Below, piece by piece: positions 9,401 to 17,931 of a DNA stretch of 64,000 nucleotides. The notes under the pieces were generated by a model. The model worked only from the letters and a program-made list of their open reading frames with translations, had not been told where the DNA came from and ran no database searches. Both the position numbers and the translations under genes were made by a program. The DNA is from Marimonas lutisalis (GTDB taxonomy: Bacteria; Pseudomonadota; Alphaproteobacteria; Rhodobacterales; Rhodobacteraceae), in contig NZ_SKCI01000001.1 of assembly GCF_005434965.1 (NCBI RefSeq), forward strand, positions 1,448,952 to 1,512,951, written 5' to 3'. Position 1 is the stretch's first letter. Each line of letters begins with the position of its first letter.

Positions 9401-11098
9401 ATGGAACCGCTTACCTGGTTTGGCGCTTACGGCAGCTCCTTTGCTCCGCTGCTCATGGTGCTGATCACCCTGGCCGTCGTCTGCGGGCTTTGTGCCGCGC
9501 TTCTGGCCTTCACCAACAGCTCCCCCGCGACGAGCTTCTCGCTCTTCAACGGTATCGCTGTCCTTTTCCTGCTGCTGGTCGGCTTCTCCTACGTCTACTC
9601 GGGCCTGTCCGGCGCCGAGGGCGGCGGCATGGCGCCCTCCAAGCTCGGCTGGTTCCTCGCGACCATCGCCGGGCTCGGCGTGTTCGCGGCGATGCTGGCG
9701 AGGTTCATGGGAACCTTCTTCGATGATCCGGCCGCCTTCGCTGGCACGATCTTCAAATGGGCCATCTACGGTGTCGGCGCGGTCGTCGCACTCTGGCTCC
9801 TGGTCACGCTGGTCTGGCAGAATGCGGCACACAAGGAATGGCTGGCCGGGCTCGATCCGGCGGCGATGCCCGCCGCCGAGGAGATCAGCCAGAACGAGGC
9901 CGTCTCGCGCCTGCATAGCCGGGGTATCATGGCCAGCATCTTCGTGCGCTTCACGCCGGTCTGGATTTCGCTGATCGTGCTCTTCGCTGTGTCGATCCAG
10001 TTCAAGCGCCGGCTTGGCCTTTATGGCAAGCTCTTTGACAGTGTGATCGGCATGATCGGCTTTGGCCTGGTCATGTTCTGGGTGTTCACTGCCGTCTATG
10101 TCGGCCTTTTCGACTGGATCGCGACTCACCCGCCGCTGGAACAGGTTTCGGGCATGAAGAACAAGGTGCCCGGAACGCCGCTTCGCGGTGCCACGGCTGA
10201 ACAGTATCCGTTCTACCTGCTGGGTGGCGACCCGCTGGCGCGTGACATCTTCTCGCGCATGGTCGAAGGCAGCGTGATCGTGATCCGCATCGCGCCGATG
10301 GCAACACTCTTTGCCTTCATGGTCGGCATCACGCTCGGCCTGCCTGCCGGCTATTACGGCGGCAAGCTCGACACCTTCCTGTCGTTCCTTGCCAACCTCA
10401 TCCTCGCTTTCCCGGTCATCCTGCTCTTCTACCTGCTGGTGACGCCGGAAATCGTGCTGACGGGGCTGCCGCAATACATGGCGCTGGTGTTGTTCCTCTT
10501 CCCGCTGATCTTCTTCGGGGTATTGATCAATTCGCGCTTCCGCACGCAGCCACAGAAAAACTACATGTGGCTGGCGATCGTGCTGATCCCGCTCTTCCTG
10601 GTCTATGCCTCGGCGATCAACGATCCGGGCGCCAACTCGAAGATCCGTTTCTGGCCGCTCGACTTCTTCGACATCCCCGGCGGAATCCTGGTTGTGTTCG
10701 TGTCGGTGGTCTTCGTGAACTCGCCCACCGTCTTCCGGATCGTGCGCGGCCTCGCGCTCGACATCCAGACACGCGACTATGTCGCGGCGGCGCAGACCCG
10801 CGGCGAACGGCCCTGGTACATCATGCTTTGGGAAATCCTGCCCAACGCACGCGGCCCGCTGATCGTCGATTTCTGCCTGCGGATCGGCTACACCACGATC
10901 CTTCTCGGGACCCTGGGCTTTTTCGGCCTCGGCTTGCCGCCCGAGTCTCCTGACTGGGGATCGACCATCAACGAGGGCCGCAAACTGCTCTCGATCTACC
11001 CGCACCCTGCCCTGCCTCCGGCCTTCGCGCTTCTGACCCTGGTTCTGGGTCTGAACCTGCTGGCCGACGGGCTGCGCGAAGAATCGCTCAAGGACTGA
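9401..11098 (+). CDS. ABC transporter permease, DppC/OppC type, enlarged
   Basis: Second permease of the uptake system. At 565 residues it is nearly twice the usual DppC length. Residues 1-210 add about four to five hydrophobic segments (for example LLMVLITLAVVCGLCAALLA and GVGAVVALWLLVTLVW) ahead of the canonical domain. The transport domain begins near residue 270 (LGGDPLARDIFSRMVEGS), and is itself interrupted near residues 365-430 by further hydrophobic sequence before the EAA loop (VAAAQTRGERPWYIMLWEILPNARG). Start ATG at 9401 follows GGGAGGG. It is an intact frame, so the extension appears genuine. Confidence 0.88.
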   Translation: MEPLTWFGAYGSSFAPLLMVLITLAVVCGLCAALLAFTNSSPATSFSLFNGIAVLFLLLVGFSYVYSGLSGAEGGGMAPSKLGWFLATIAGLGVFAAMLARFMGTFFDDPAAFAGTIFKWAIYGVGAVVALWLLVTLVWQNAAHKEWLAGLDPAAMPAAEEISQNEAVSRLHSRGIMASIFVRFTPVWISLIVLFAVSIQFKRRLGLYGKLFDSVIGMIGFGLVMFWVFTAVYVGLFDWIATHPPLEQVSGMKNKVPGTPLRGATAEQYPFYLLGGDPLARDIFSRMVEGSVIVIRIAPMATLFAFMVGITLGLPAGYYGGKLDTFLSFLANLILAFPVILLFYLLVTPEIVLTGLPQYMALVLFLFPLIFFGVLINSRFRTQPQKNYMWLAIVLIPLFLVYASAINDPGANSKIRFWPLDFFDIPGGILVVFVSVVFVNSPTVFRIVRGLALDIQTRDYVAAAQTRGERPWYIMLWEILPNARGPLIVDFCLRIGYTTILLGTLGFFGLGLPPESPDWGSTINEGRKLLSIYPHPALPPAFALLTLVLGLNLLADGLREESLKD

Positions 11099-11160
11099 TG
11101 CGCCATGACCCAATCGCACGGCAGAGTAACGAACGCCCATCGGGCCAAAGCGGCATCCGT

Positions 11161-11206
11161 CGGCAGCCGGATGTCAGCCGGGGGGTGCACGCAAGTCACC
11201 CCCCCG
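11161..11206 (+). repeat. Dispersed intergenic repeat, copy A
   Basis: A 46-bp element that starts CGGCAGCCGGATGTCAGCCG and ends ACGCAAGTCACCCCCCCG. An inverted copy lies at 34711-34758; the two are nearly identical except for six central bases and one base in the second half. In copy A, GGGGGGTG and CACCCCCC can form an 8-bp hairpin. It occupies the 133-bp spacer between the second permease and the double ATPase gene. Only these two copies were seen in the window. Confidence 0.7.
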
Positions 11207-11231
11207 ATGCGGGCGTGAAAGGAGAAAGTTA

Positions 11232-13331
11232 ATGTCGAAGATTCACGACTATAGCGGCCCCATCCTCGAGATCGACAAACTGTCGATTTCCTTCTTCACC
11301 CGGCTGCGGGAAATCCCCGCCGTGATGGACTTCTCGGTCAAGGTCGCCCCCGGCGAAGCCGTTGGACTTGTTGGAGAATCCGGTTGCGGCAAATCCACCG
11401 TGGCGCTTGGCGTCATGCGCGATTTGGGCAAGAACGGCCGCATCGTCGGCGGTTCGATCAAGTTCAAGGGCCGCGACATGGAACGGATGAGCGCGGACGA
11501 GCTGCGCGACATCCGCGGCAACGAAATTGCCATGATTTATCAAGAGCCTATGGCCTCTCTCAATCCCGCCATGCGGATCGGCAAGCAGCTGATGGAAGTG
11601 CCGATGATTCACGAAGGCGTGAGCGAGCACGAAGCCTACCAGCGCGCCCTCGAAGTGGTCACGGACGTGAAACTGCCCGACCCCGAACGCATGCTGCGCT
11701 CCTTCCCGCACCAGCTCTCCGGCGGCCAGCAGCAGCGCATCGTCATCGCTATGGCCTTGATGTCAAAGCCTTCTTTGCTGATCCTGGACGAGCCGACAAC
11801 CGCCCTCGACGTCACCGTCGAAGCCGCCGTGGTCGAACTGGTGAAGGATCTCGGCAAGAAATACGGCACCTCGATGCTGTTCATCTCGCACAACCTCGGC
11901 CTGGTGCTGGAAACCTGCGACCGGATCTGCGTGATGTATTCGGGTGAAGCGGTCGAACGCGGCGATATCGAGACCGTGTTCAACAACATGCAACACCCTT
12001 ATACGCAGGCACTTTTCCGTTCGATCCCCCTGCCCGGCGCGGACAAGAATTCGCGCCCGCTGGTGGCCATTCCCGGCAACTTCCCCTTGCCACATGAACG
12101 CCCGCCCGGATGCAATTTCGGCCCCCGCTGCGATTATTTCGAAGCCGGCCGATGCGACGCGGACTTCGTGCCGATGGCCGACGTCAACGGTGATGGCGAA
12201 CATGAAACCCGCTGCCTGAAATTCCGCGAGATCGACTGGAACGCACCAATCGCCAAAGCCGAACAGAAGGGCAAGGCCGAGGTCGGCAAGGTCGTCCTCA
12301 AGATGGACAACCTCAAAAAGTATTACGAGGTGGCCGCCAACGCCCTGTTCGGCGGAGGTGAAAAGCGCGTGGTCAAGGCCAACGAAACTCTCAGCTTCGA
12401 AGCCCGAGAAAGCGAAACGCTTGCAATCGTTGGCGAATCCGGTTGTGGTAAATCCACCTTCGCCAAGGTGTTGATGGGTCTCGAAACAGCCACCGACGGA
12501 GAGATCCTGCTGGACGGGCAGAACATCGAACACACACCGATCGAAAACCGCGACACCAAGACCGTCGCGGACGTTCAGATGGTGTTCCAGAACCCGTTCG
12601 ACACGCTCAACCCGTCGATGACCGTTGGCAGCCAGATCATGCGCGCCCTCGATATTTTCGGGATCGGCGCCAATGATGCCGAGCGCCGTCAGCGTATGCT
12701 GGAACTGCTCGATCTTGTGAAACTGCCGCGCGCCTTTGCCGATCGCATGCCGCGGCAGCTTTCTGGCGGTCAGAAACAGCGCGTCGGCATCGCACGTGCC
12801 TTTGCCGGCGGTGCTCGTATCGTGGTGGCGGACGAACCGGTTTCCGCACTTGACGTCTCCGTGCAGGCGGCAGTGACCGATCTGTTAATGGAAATTCAAC
12901 GAAACGAGAAGACAACGTTGCTGTTCATTTCGCACGACCTGTCGATCGTTCGTTACCTCTCTGATCGGGTCATGGTTATGTATCTTGGCCACGTGGTCGA
13001 GTTGGGCAGCACGGATGATGTGTTTGCCCCGCCCTACCACCCCTATACCGAGGCGTTGCTCTCGGCGGTTCCGATCGCCGATACCAATGTCGAGAAAAAG
13101 CACATCGTTCTCGAAGGCGATATCCCTTCGGCAATGAATCCGCCGCCTGGCTGTCCTTTCCAGACGCGCTGCCGGTGGAAAGACAGGGTGCCTGGCGGCC
13201 TTTGCGAGAAAGAGGTCCCGCCCGTGCGACAGCTGACCGAGGGGCATCAGATCAAGTGCCACCTGGCAGATGCAGAACTGGCGACGATGGAACCGGTGAT
13301 CAAGCTCGCCGAGAACAAGGCAGCCGAATAA
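11232..13331 (+). CDS. Double ABC transporter ATPase (DppD-DppF type fusion)
   Basis: Energises the family 5 uptake system. 699 residues with two complete ATPase domains. The first has Walker A GESGCGKS (about residues 49-56), signature LSGGQQQR and Walker B LLILDEPT; the second has GESGCGKS (about residues 400-407), LSGGQKQR and IVVADEPVSALD. Each is followed by the oligopeptide-transporter C-terminal cysteine motif (PPGCNFGPRCDYFEAGRC; PPGCPFQTRCRW), which in relatives can bind an iron-sulfur cluster. Start ATG follows AAAGGAGAAAGTTA. Last gene of the operon, followed by a terminator. Confidence 0.94.
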   Translation: MSKIHDYSGPILEIDKLSISFFTRLREIPAVMDFSVKVAPGEAVGLVGESGCGKSTVALGVMRDLGKNGRIVGGSIKFKGRDMERMSADELRDIRGNEIAMIYQEPMASLNPAMRIGKQLMEVPMIHEGVSEHEAYQRALEVVTDVKLPDPERMLRSFPHQLSGGQQQRIVIAMALMSKPSLLILDEPTTALDVTVEAAVVELVKDLGKKYGTSMLFISHNLGLVLETCDRICVMYSGEAVERGDIETVFNNMQHPYTQALFRSIPLPGADKNSRPLVAIPGNFPLPHERPPGCNFGPRCDYFEAGRCDADFVPMADVNGDGEHETRCLKFREIDWNAPIAKAEQKGKAEVGKVVLKMDNLKKYYEVAANALFGGGEKRVVKANETLSFEARESETLAIVGESGCGKSTFAKVLMGLETATDGEILLDGQNIEHTPIENRDTKTVADVQMVFQNPFDTLNPSMTVGSQIMRALDIFGIGANDAERRQRMLELLDLVKLPRAFADRMPRQLSGGQKQRVGIARAFAGGARIVVADEPVSALDVSVQAAVTDLLMEIQRNEKTTLLFISHDLSIVRYLSDRVMVMYLGHVVELGSTDDVFAPPYHPYTEALLSAVPIADTNVEKKHIVLEGDIPSAMNPPPGCPFQTRCRWKDRVPGGLCEKEVPPVRQLTEGHQIKCHLADAELATMEPVIKLAENKAAE

Positions 13332-13339
13332 GCTAAGAG

Positions 13340-13366
13340 ACCGGGCGCACCCCGCCCGGTCATTTT
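13340..13366 (+). terminator. Rho-independent terminator of the ABC operon
   Basis: ACCGGGCG and CGCCCGGT form the stem around a short loop, followed by CATTTTTC. It lies immediately after the double ATPase gene. Confidence 0.88.
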
Positions 13367-13429
13367 TCTTCTTGTTGGTTACAAATGCAACCTTCAGACA
13401 GTGCCCCGACCACGCAAAGGAGAAACGCC

Positions 13430-13972
13430 ATGAAAATCGAGAAAATCCACCACGTCGCCTATCGCTGCAAGGACGCCAAGCAAACGGTCGAGTGGTATGG
13501 CAAGATGCTGAACATGGACTTCATCCTCGCCATCGCCGAGGATCATGTTCCGTCAACCCACGAACCTGATCCGTACATGCACATCTTCCTCGATGCTGGC
13601 GATGGAAACGTGCTGGCGTTCTTCGAATTGCCGACAAAGCCGGAAATGGGGCGTGATCCGAACACCCCCATCTGGGTTCAGCATATCGCGTTTAAAGTGA
13701 AAGACCGCGATGAACTCATTGAATTCAAGGAACATCTGGAAAGCAACGGGGTCGAGGTCCTGGGTGTGACCGATCACTCGATCTTTCACTCAATCTACTT
13801 CTTCGACCCCAATGGTCATCGGATCGAACTGGCCTGCCCGGACCCTGAGGAAGAAGCCATGCTGGCGCGCCTCGACGATGTGAAATGGGAGATGCTCGAG
13901 GAATGGAGCCGCACCAAGAAAGCACCGCAACACGCCGACTGGCTGCACGCAAAGGAACTTCAGAAAAGCTGA
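13430..13972 (+). CDS. VOC-family metalloprotein (glyoxalase/extradiol dioxygenase fold)
   Basis: 180 residues. The vicinal oxygen chelate pattern is clear: IHHVAYRCKDA with a candidate metal His near the N-terminus, AFFELP near mid-protein, WVQHIAFKVKD for the second His, and YFFDPNGHRIELACPD with the terminal Glu. All expected metal ligands are present, so it is probably an active metalloenzyme; the substrate cannot be read. The ATG at 13430 follows AAAGGAGA; an upstream ATG at 13385 lacks a site. It is transcribed like the ABC operon but after that operon's terminator, so it probably has its own promoter. Confidence 0.85.
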   Translation: MKIEKIHHVAYRCKDAKQTVEWYGKMLNMDFILAIAEDHVPSTHEPDPYMHIFLDAGDGNVLAFFELPTKPEMGRDPNTPIWVQHIAFKVKDRDELIEFKEHLESNGVEVLGVTDHSIFHSIYFFDPNGHRIELACPDPEEEAMLARLDDVKWEMLEEWSRTKKAPQHADWLHAKELQKS

Positions 13973-13996
13973 GAAACTCGTGGATCGGGGCGGCGT

Positions 13997-14584
13997 TCAG
14001 CTGCCCCAGATCTTGCGCACGTAGTTGCGTGTTTCCTTGTAGGGCGGCACACCGTTATACTTCTTCACCGCATGCGGACCGGCATTATAAGCGGCAAGCG
14101 CAAGGCGCCACGACCCGAACTCGCGGTATTGCATCTTGAGGTAGCGCGCGCCGCCTTCAAGGTTTTCGTATGGGTCGTGGGGATTAACCCTAAGTGTTCG
14201 CGCGGTGACCGGCATCAGTTGGGCAAGGCCGATTGCCCCTTTGTGCGATTTTGCGCTCGCCCGCCAGCCCGACTCTTGCTGCACCAGTCTCAAGAACAGG
14301 TCCTCTGGCACGCCGTGCCGCCGCGCCGCCTCGCGCGCCATCGCCAGGTAAGGCCCACGGTACTTGCCGTTGTAGGATTTGCCGCTGCCCCATTTCGTGG
14401 GCGTGTTCACTGTCGGCGGCTGCAAGCGGACCGAAGCCGCATATTGGCTCCGGGCCCGTGTATCGAGGATGCGCGTCTGCGACTTGAACAGTTTGCTACG
14501 TGATTTCGACGAAAAGATATCCGCATCCGCCACGTTCGGTAGTGCCAGTGACAGGCCAGCAATCAGTACGAAAAAAGGCCGCAT
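13997..14584 (-). CDS. Lytic transglycosylase (SLT domain)
   Basis: Periplasmic enzyme that cleaves peptidoglycan between MurNAc and GlcNAc. 195 residues: a signal peptide ([21 protein letters not shown]), then the SLT fold with the catalytic-Glu motif [42 protein letters not shown] and [16 protein letters not shown]. Complete and short, like other minimal SLT proteins. Convergent with the VOC gene (24 bp apart) and divergent from ssb. Confidence 0.93.
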   Translation of the reverse strand: MRPFFVLIAGLSLALPNVADADIFSSKSRSKLFKSQTRILDTRARSQYAASVRLQPPTVNTPTKWGSGKSYNGKYRGPYLAMAREAARRHGVPEDLFLRLVQQESGWRASAKSHKGAIGLAQLMPVTARTLRVNPHDPYENLEGGARYLKMQYREFGSWRLALAAYNAGPHAVKKYNGVPPYKETRNYVRKIWGS

Positions 14585-14772
14585 ACCCAGAATGCCCCCA
14601 ATAAAGGTTTCCGCATTTTAATCAAATTTTGCACGATTCTGCCACCCCGCAGCTGTCGCACCCCAAGGAACCATATACTGGCGATCGGCTCACTAAAACT
14701 TTAAGCTTTCCTTCATGGTTTTGGAGTGATGTAACCAGAGCCAAATCAGACGGGATTCTTGAGGAGAAAGTG

Positions 14773-15252
14773 ATGGCCGGCTCGGTGAACAAGGTAATTC
14801 TCATTGGCAATCTGGGCCGCGACCCCGAGGTGCGCACCTTCCAGGACGGTGGCAAATTGTGCAACCTGCGCATTGCAACCTCGGAGAACTGGAAAGACCG
14901 TAACACCGGTGAACGTCGTGAACAGACGGAATGGCACTCCGTCGTTCTCCGTGGTGAAGGCCTCGTGCGGGTGGCAGAACAATACCTGCGCAAAGGCTCC
15001 AAGGTGTATATCGAAGGTCAGTTGCGTACCCGCAAATGGCAGGATCAGAACGGCCAGGATCGCTACTCGACCGAAGTTGTCGTCTCGGGCTTCGGCGGCT
15101 CGATGGTGATGCTTGATGGGCGTGGCGGTGAAGGCGGCGGCGGATATGGCGGCGGATCGTCAGGTGGCTATGACTCGGGCGGGTATGACAGCGGTGGTCC
15201 AGGCCAGAGCGGCGGCCCGAGCCGGGACTTCGACGACGAGATCCCGTTCTGA
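14773..15252 (+). CDS. ssb: Single-stranded DNA-binding protein
   Basis: Coats single-stranded DNA in replication, repair and recombination. 159 residues: OB-fold domain ([17 protein letters not shown] to about residue 112), a Gly/Ser-rich tail with two GYDSGG units, and the acidic partner-binding tip DFDDEIPF. The ATG at 14773 is chosen because GAGGAGAAAG lies directly upstream and MAGSVNKVI is the family N-terminus. A strong terminator follows. Confidence 0.97.
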   Translation: MAGSVNKVILIGNLGRDPEVRTFQDGGKLCNLRIATSENWKDRNTGERREQTEWHSVVLRGEGLVRVAEQYLRKGSKVYIEGQLRTRKWQDQNGQDRYSTEVVVSGFGGSMVMLDGRGGEGGGGYGGGSSGGYDSGGYDSGGPGQSGGPSRDFDDEIPF

Positions 15253-15261
15253 TCATCAATC

Positions 15262-15285
15262 GGCCGTCCCCCGGGGCGGCCTTTT
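15262..15285 (+). terminator. Rho-independent terminator of ssb
   Basis: GGCCGTCCCC / GGGGCGGCC stem followed by TTTT, starting 9 bp after the ssb stop. It touches the stop codon of the small gene on the opposite strand. Confidence 0.85.
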
Positions 15286-15421
15286 ACATCACGGCCATCA
15301 GCACGGTTATCAGGCCCACTGGCAAAGAAAAAATCATAGCCAACAGAAATGGCACCCATAGCGTCATGCGCGGGGCGGGAATTCGATGTCCAAGGACGGT
15401 GTGAACAGGTTGGCGGTTCAT
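15284..15421 (-). CDS. Small single-pass membrane protein, unknown
   Basis: An open frame of 45 codons, ATG at 15421 to TAA at 15284. The product has a basic N-terminal part (MNRQPVHTVLGHRIPAPR) and one long hydrophobic segment (LWVPFLLAMIFSLPVGLITV), which gives a positive-inside single-span prediction. It is convergent with ssb, with the stop codon abutting the ssb terminator, and divergent from the GNAT-like gene. No clear ribosome binding site precedes the ATG. I do not recognise a family; the hydrophobicity and the exact fit between neighbours are the reasons for calling it. Confidence 0.55.
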   Translation of the reverse strand: MNRQPVHTVLGHRIPAPRMTLWVPFLLAMIFSLPVGLITVLMAVM

Positions 15422-15467
15422 TCGCCAGATTAACCACGAATTAGGTTATCGCGATGTAAACAACCGT

Positions 15468-16430
15468 ATGTTAGATGAGAATTTCCAACAGGTTCTTTCA
15501 CCCCCCCGCCTGGCCCAATCGAATATTTATGCACGTGCCCTGCAGGAAACCGGGCACCGGATCGAGCGGCAAGCCCACCAAGATGTGGGACAAGCCGTTG
15601 TATTACATCGGCGGATTGGTCCGATGAATGTTCGTCTCTTGCCCGGAGGCATTGTTTGGCATCATGCGGTCGGTTCCGCGGAACGCGTGGACTTTCTGCG
15701 CGCGCTCCTGAAATCAGCAGGCCACGACGTGCTGTTCATGAATTGCATGTCACCACCAGATACGGCCTGTCTGCAAATGGCCGGCGCCATGCCGATCCTG
15801 GTCGGCCGCTACGAAGCGGTGCTTGATCTGTCTGCCGACCAAGAGATGCGTCTTTCCCGTATGCACGGAAAGTTCCGCAATCGCGTCCGCCACGCGCAGA
15901 ACCTTGGCCTCAACATCACACACCGGCCCTTCGACCCAAAGCGCGACCGGGGTTTTATCGAAAGAGAACGACGCCAGCGGCAAGAACGCGGCTACAGCGA
16001 TCTTCCGTTGGCCTTCACGGTCGCTTTAGCCAGACAGGCTTCGCAGGATGCTCGGATATTCATCGCCAGCCGGAATGGCCAGAACTGCGCTGCGATGCTA
16101 TTTCTCCGTCATCAAAGGGCGGTGACCTATCACATCGGGCAGACATCGGATTTCGGCCGCCAAGTGTCTGCGCATTCCCTGCTGTTGTGGGAAGCGTCTA
16201 ACTGGTTTGCCCTGCAAGGCGACCTGCGCATGGACCTTGGTATGATCGACACTGAAAAAGGTGATGGGCTTGCGCGTTTCAAACTCGGTATCGGAGCACG
16301 TCCGGTATCGACCGGCGCGACATTTCTCTACAGCACGCTGACAAAACCGCTTGTCCGGTTCGTCGCATTCATTCAACGCCACACAGCCGCTCGTGCTGCT
16401 GAAGGGCAAAGCGGTCCGTCATTCCGCTGA
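15468..16430 (+). CDS. GNAT/FemAB-like acyltransferase
   Basis: 320-residue cytoplasmic protein with the layout of the Acetyltransf_6 (FemAB/BioF2-like) group: segments MHGKFRNRVRHAQNLGLNITH, a central variable part, and FLRHQRAVTYHIGQTSDFGRQVSAHSLLLWEASNWFALQGDLRMDLGMID, where HIGQTS and the D-L-G-x-I-D ending are characteristic. The acceptor is unknown. The start at 15468 is the first ATG but lacks a good Shine-Dalgarno, so a downstream start is possible. The 3' end overlaps the convergent dGTPase gene by 62 bp. Confidence 0.7.
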   Translation: MLDENFQQVLSPPRLAQSNIYARALQETGHRIERQAHQDVGQAVVLHRRIGPMNVRLLPGGIVWHHAVGSAERVDFLRALLKSAGHDVLFMNCMSPPDTACLQMAGAMPILVGRYEAVLDLSADQEMRLSRMHGKFRNRVRHAQNLGLNITHRPFDPKRDRGFIERERRQRQERGYSDLPLAFTVALARQASQDARIFIASRNGQNCAAMLFLRHQRAVTYHIGQTSDFGRQVSAHSLLLWEASNWFALQGDLRMDLGMIDTEKGDGLARFKLGIGARPVSTGATFLYSTLTKPLVRFVAFIQRHTAARAAEGQSGPSFR

Positions 16431-17517
16431 TATAGTCGGCGACGATTCGGGCCAGTTGCTCGTCGCCTTTTACCCGCTGAACGTCCTCGCGCCATTGTCG
16501 CGGCAGAAGGTCCGGGCGCGACAGGTAGAGAGGAAATAGATCGCGCACCACATTCGTGACCTTCTTGCGCATTTCGACAACGCTTGGCGCACGGTACATG
16601 CGTTCAAACAGAAATTTTCGGATGATGTTCAGATCAGCCCACAGCCCCGGGGAAAACTGGACCATCATTCGGCCGGCATGTCGGATATCCTCCACGCGTT
16701 CGGGGGCCAATTCAACCAGGCGCTGGCGGGTGACAGCGATGACATCCTCGACCAGAACACCAAAGAAACGGCGCAGGCCCTCATGCAGTCTTCGATACGC
16801 ATGCAAGTCCGGGTACAAGCGGTCAACCTCAGCAAAACAATCGACCAGCACCGGAAGTTGTACAAGCTCTTCCGTGGTGAACAGTCCGGCGCGCAAGCCG
16901 TCGTGCAGGTCGTGGTTGTTGTAAGCGATGTCGTCGGACAAGGCCGCTACCTGTGCTTCGGGGCCCGAATGCGTATCCAATTCGAGATCCTGCCGGGCAT
17001 TGTACTCGGCCAGGGCATACGGGAGTTCTCCGGTCACTGGGCCGTTGTGCTTGGCAATGCCTTCCAGAGTCTCCCAGGTCAGATTCAGACCATCCCACTC
17101 GGCATAGTGGCGCTCCAGTGACGTCACGATGCGCACCGCCTGGGCATTGTGATCAAAGCCCCCATAAGGCTGCATCAACTCGTGCAATGCGTCCTCACCG
17201 GTATGGCCGAAAGGTGTGTGTCCCAGATCATGCGCCAAGGCTACTGCTTCGGTCAGTTCGGAATTCAGGTTCAGCGCTACTGAAATCGTCCGCGCGACCT
17301 GCGCCACTTCGATGGAATGAGTCAATCGCGTGCGGAAATAGTCACCTTCGTGCTCTATGAACACCTGCGTCTTGTGCTTGAGACGACGAAATGCGCTGGA
17401 GTGAATGATGCGGTCACGATCGCGTTGAAAGCACGTACGAAACACGCTTTCGGCCTCTGGATACAGACGCCCCCTGCTCATTTTCGGATCGGTTGCATAA
17501 GGCGCTTGGCTGCTCAT
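16369..17517 (-). CDS. dgt: Deoxyguanosinetriphosphate triphosphohydrolase-like protein
   Basis: HD-superfamily enzyme hydrolysing dNTPs to the nucleoside and tripolyphosphate. The 382-residue product has the metal-binding series RLTHSIEVAQVAR, then AHDLGHTPFGHTGEDAL (HD and downstream His), SDDIAYNNHDLHDG with the last Asp, and the N-terminal FQRDRDRIIHSSAFRRLKHKTQVF segment diagnostic of the dGTPase-like branch. Length matches the type-2 subfamily. Divergent from the A-type iron-sulfur carrier gene. Confidence 0.93.
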   Translation of the reverse strand: MSSQAPYATDPKMSRGRLYPEAESVFRTCFQRDRDRIIHSSAFRRLKHKTQVFIEHEGDYFRTRLTHSIEVAQVARTISVALNLNSELTEAVALAHDLGHTPFGHTGEDALHELMQPYGGFDHNAQAVRIVTSLERHYAEWDGLNLTWETLEGIAKHNGPVTGELPYALAEYNARQDLELDTHSGPEAQVAALSDDIAYNNHDLHDGLRAGLFTTEELVQLPVLVDCFAEVDRLYPDLHAYRRLHEGLRRFFGVLVEDVIAVTRQRLVELAPERVEDIRHAGRMMVQFSPGLWADLNIIRKFLFERMYRAPSVVEMRKKVTNVVRDLFPLYLSRPDLLPRQWREDVQRVKGDEQLARIVADYISGMTDRFALQQHERLCGVE

Positions 17518-17535
17518 TTGGTCGTATGCCTGTTC

Positions 17536-17564
17536 TTGTCGGGGCCTTGTCGTTTACATATATT
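17536..17564 (+). promoter_or_regulatory. Candidate sigma-70-type promoter for the iron-sulfur carrier
   Basis: TTGTCG and TATATT are separated by 17 bp, and the -10 element lies 38 bp upstream of the ATG at 17603. Both hexamers resemble the consensus. No experimental support. Confidence 0.45.
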
Positions 17565-17602
17565 CCATCCGAAAGAGATGCGAAACCACGCCGAGGATCA
17601 AC

Positions 17603-17926
17603 ATGCAGCTGCCTCCCAAAGTCACAGAACGTGCGTTCGCCCGGCTGGCCGAAATCGGTGCTGCTGATCAAGGCCAGGCGCTGCGTATTGCCGTGGAAGG
17701 CGGGGGGTGTTCCGGATTTCAGTATTCCATCACGCTTGACACCACTGCTCCCGGCGACACGGTGCTGGAGGGTAACGGCGAACAGGTCGTTGTTGATGAA
17801 GTCAGCCTGCCGTTTCTGTCCGGAGCGACCATCGACTTCACCGAAGAGCTGATTGGCGCGCGTTTCATCATCGACAACCCCAATGCAACCAGTTCTTGCG
17901 GCTGCGGAACATCGTTTTCGATGTAG
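17603..17926 (+). CDS. erpA: A-type iron-sulfur cluster carrier (HesB/ErpA/IscA family)
   Basis: 107 residues. Inserts iron-sulfur clusters into apo-enzymes. The three cluster cysteines are present: one in EGGGCSGFQY (about residue 36) and the pair in the C-terminal SSCGCGTSF. The symbol follows sequence type rather than genetic evidence; IscA-like naming is equally possible. It stands alone, divergent from dgt and convergent with the EamA-type gene, whose stop lies 5 bp beyond. Confidence 0.9.
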   Translation: MQLPPKVTERAFARLAEIGAADQGQALRIAVEGGGCSGFQYSITLDTTAPGDTVLEGNGEQVVVDEVSLPFLSGATIDFTEELIGARFIIDNPNATSSCGCGTSFSM

Positions 17927-17931
17927 GGTCA

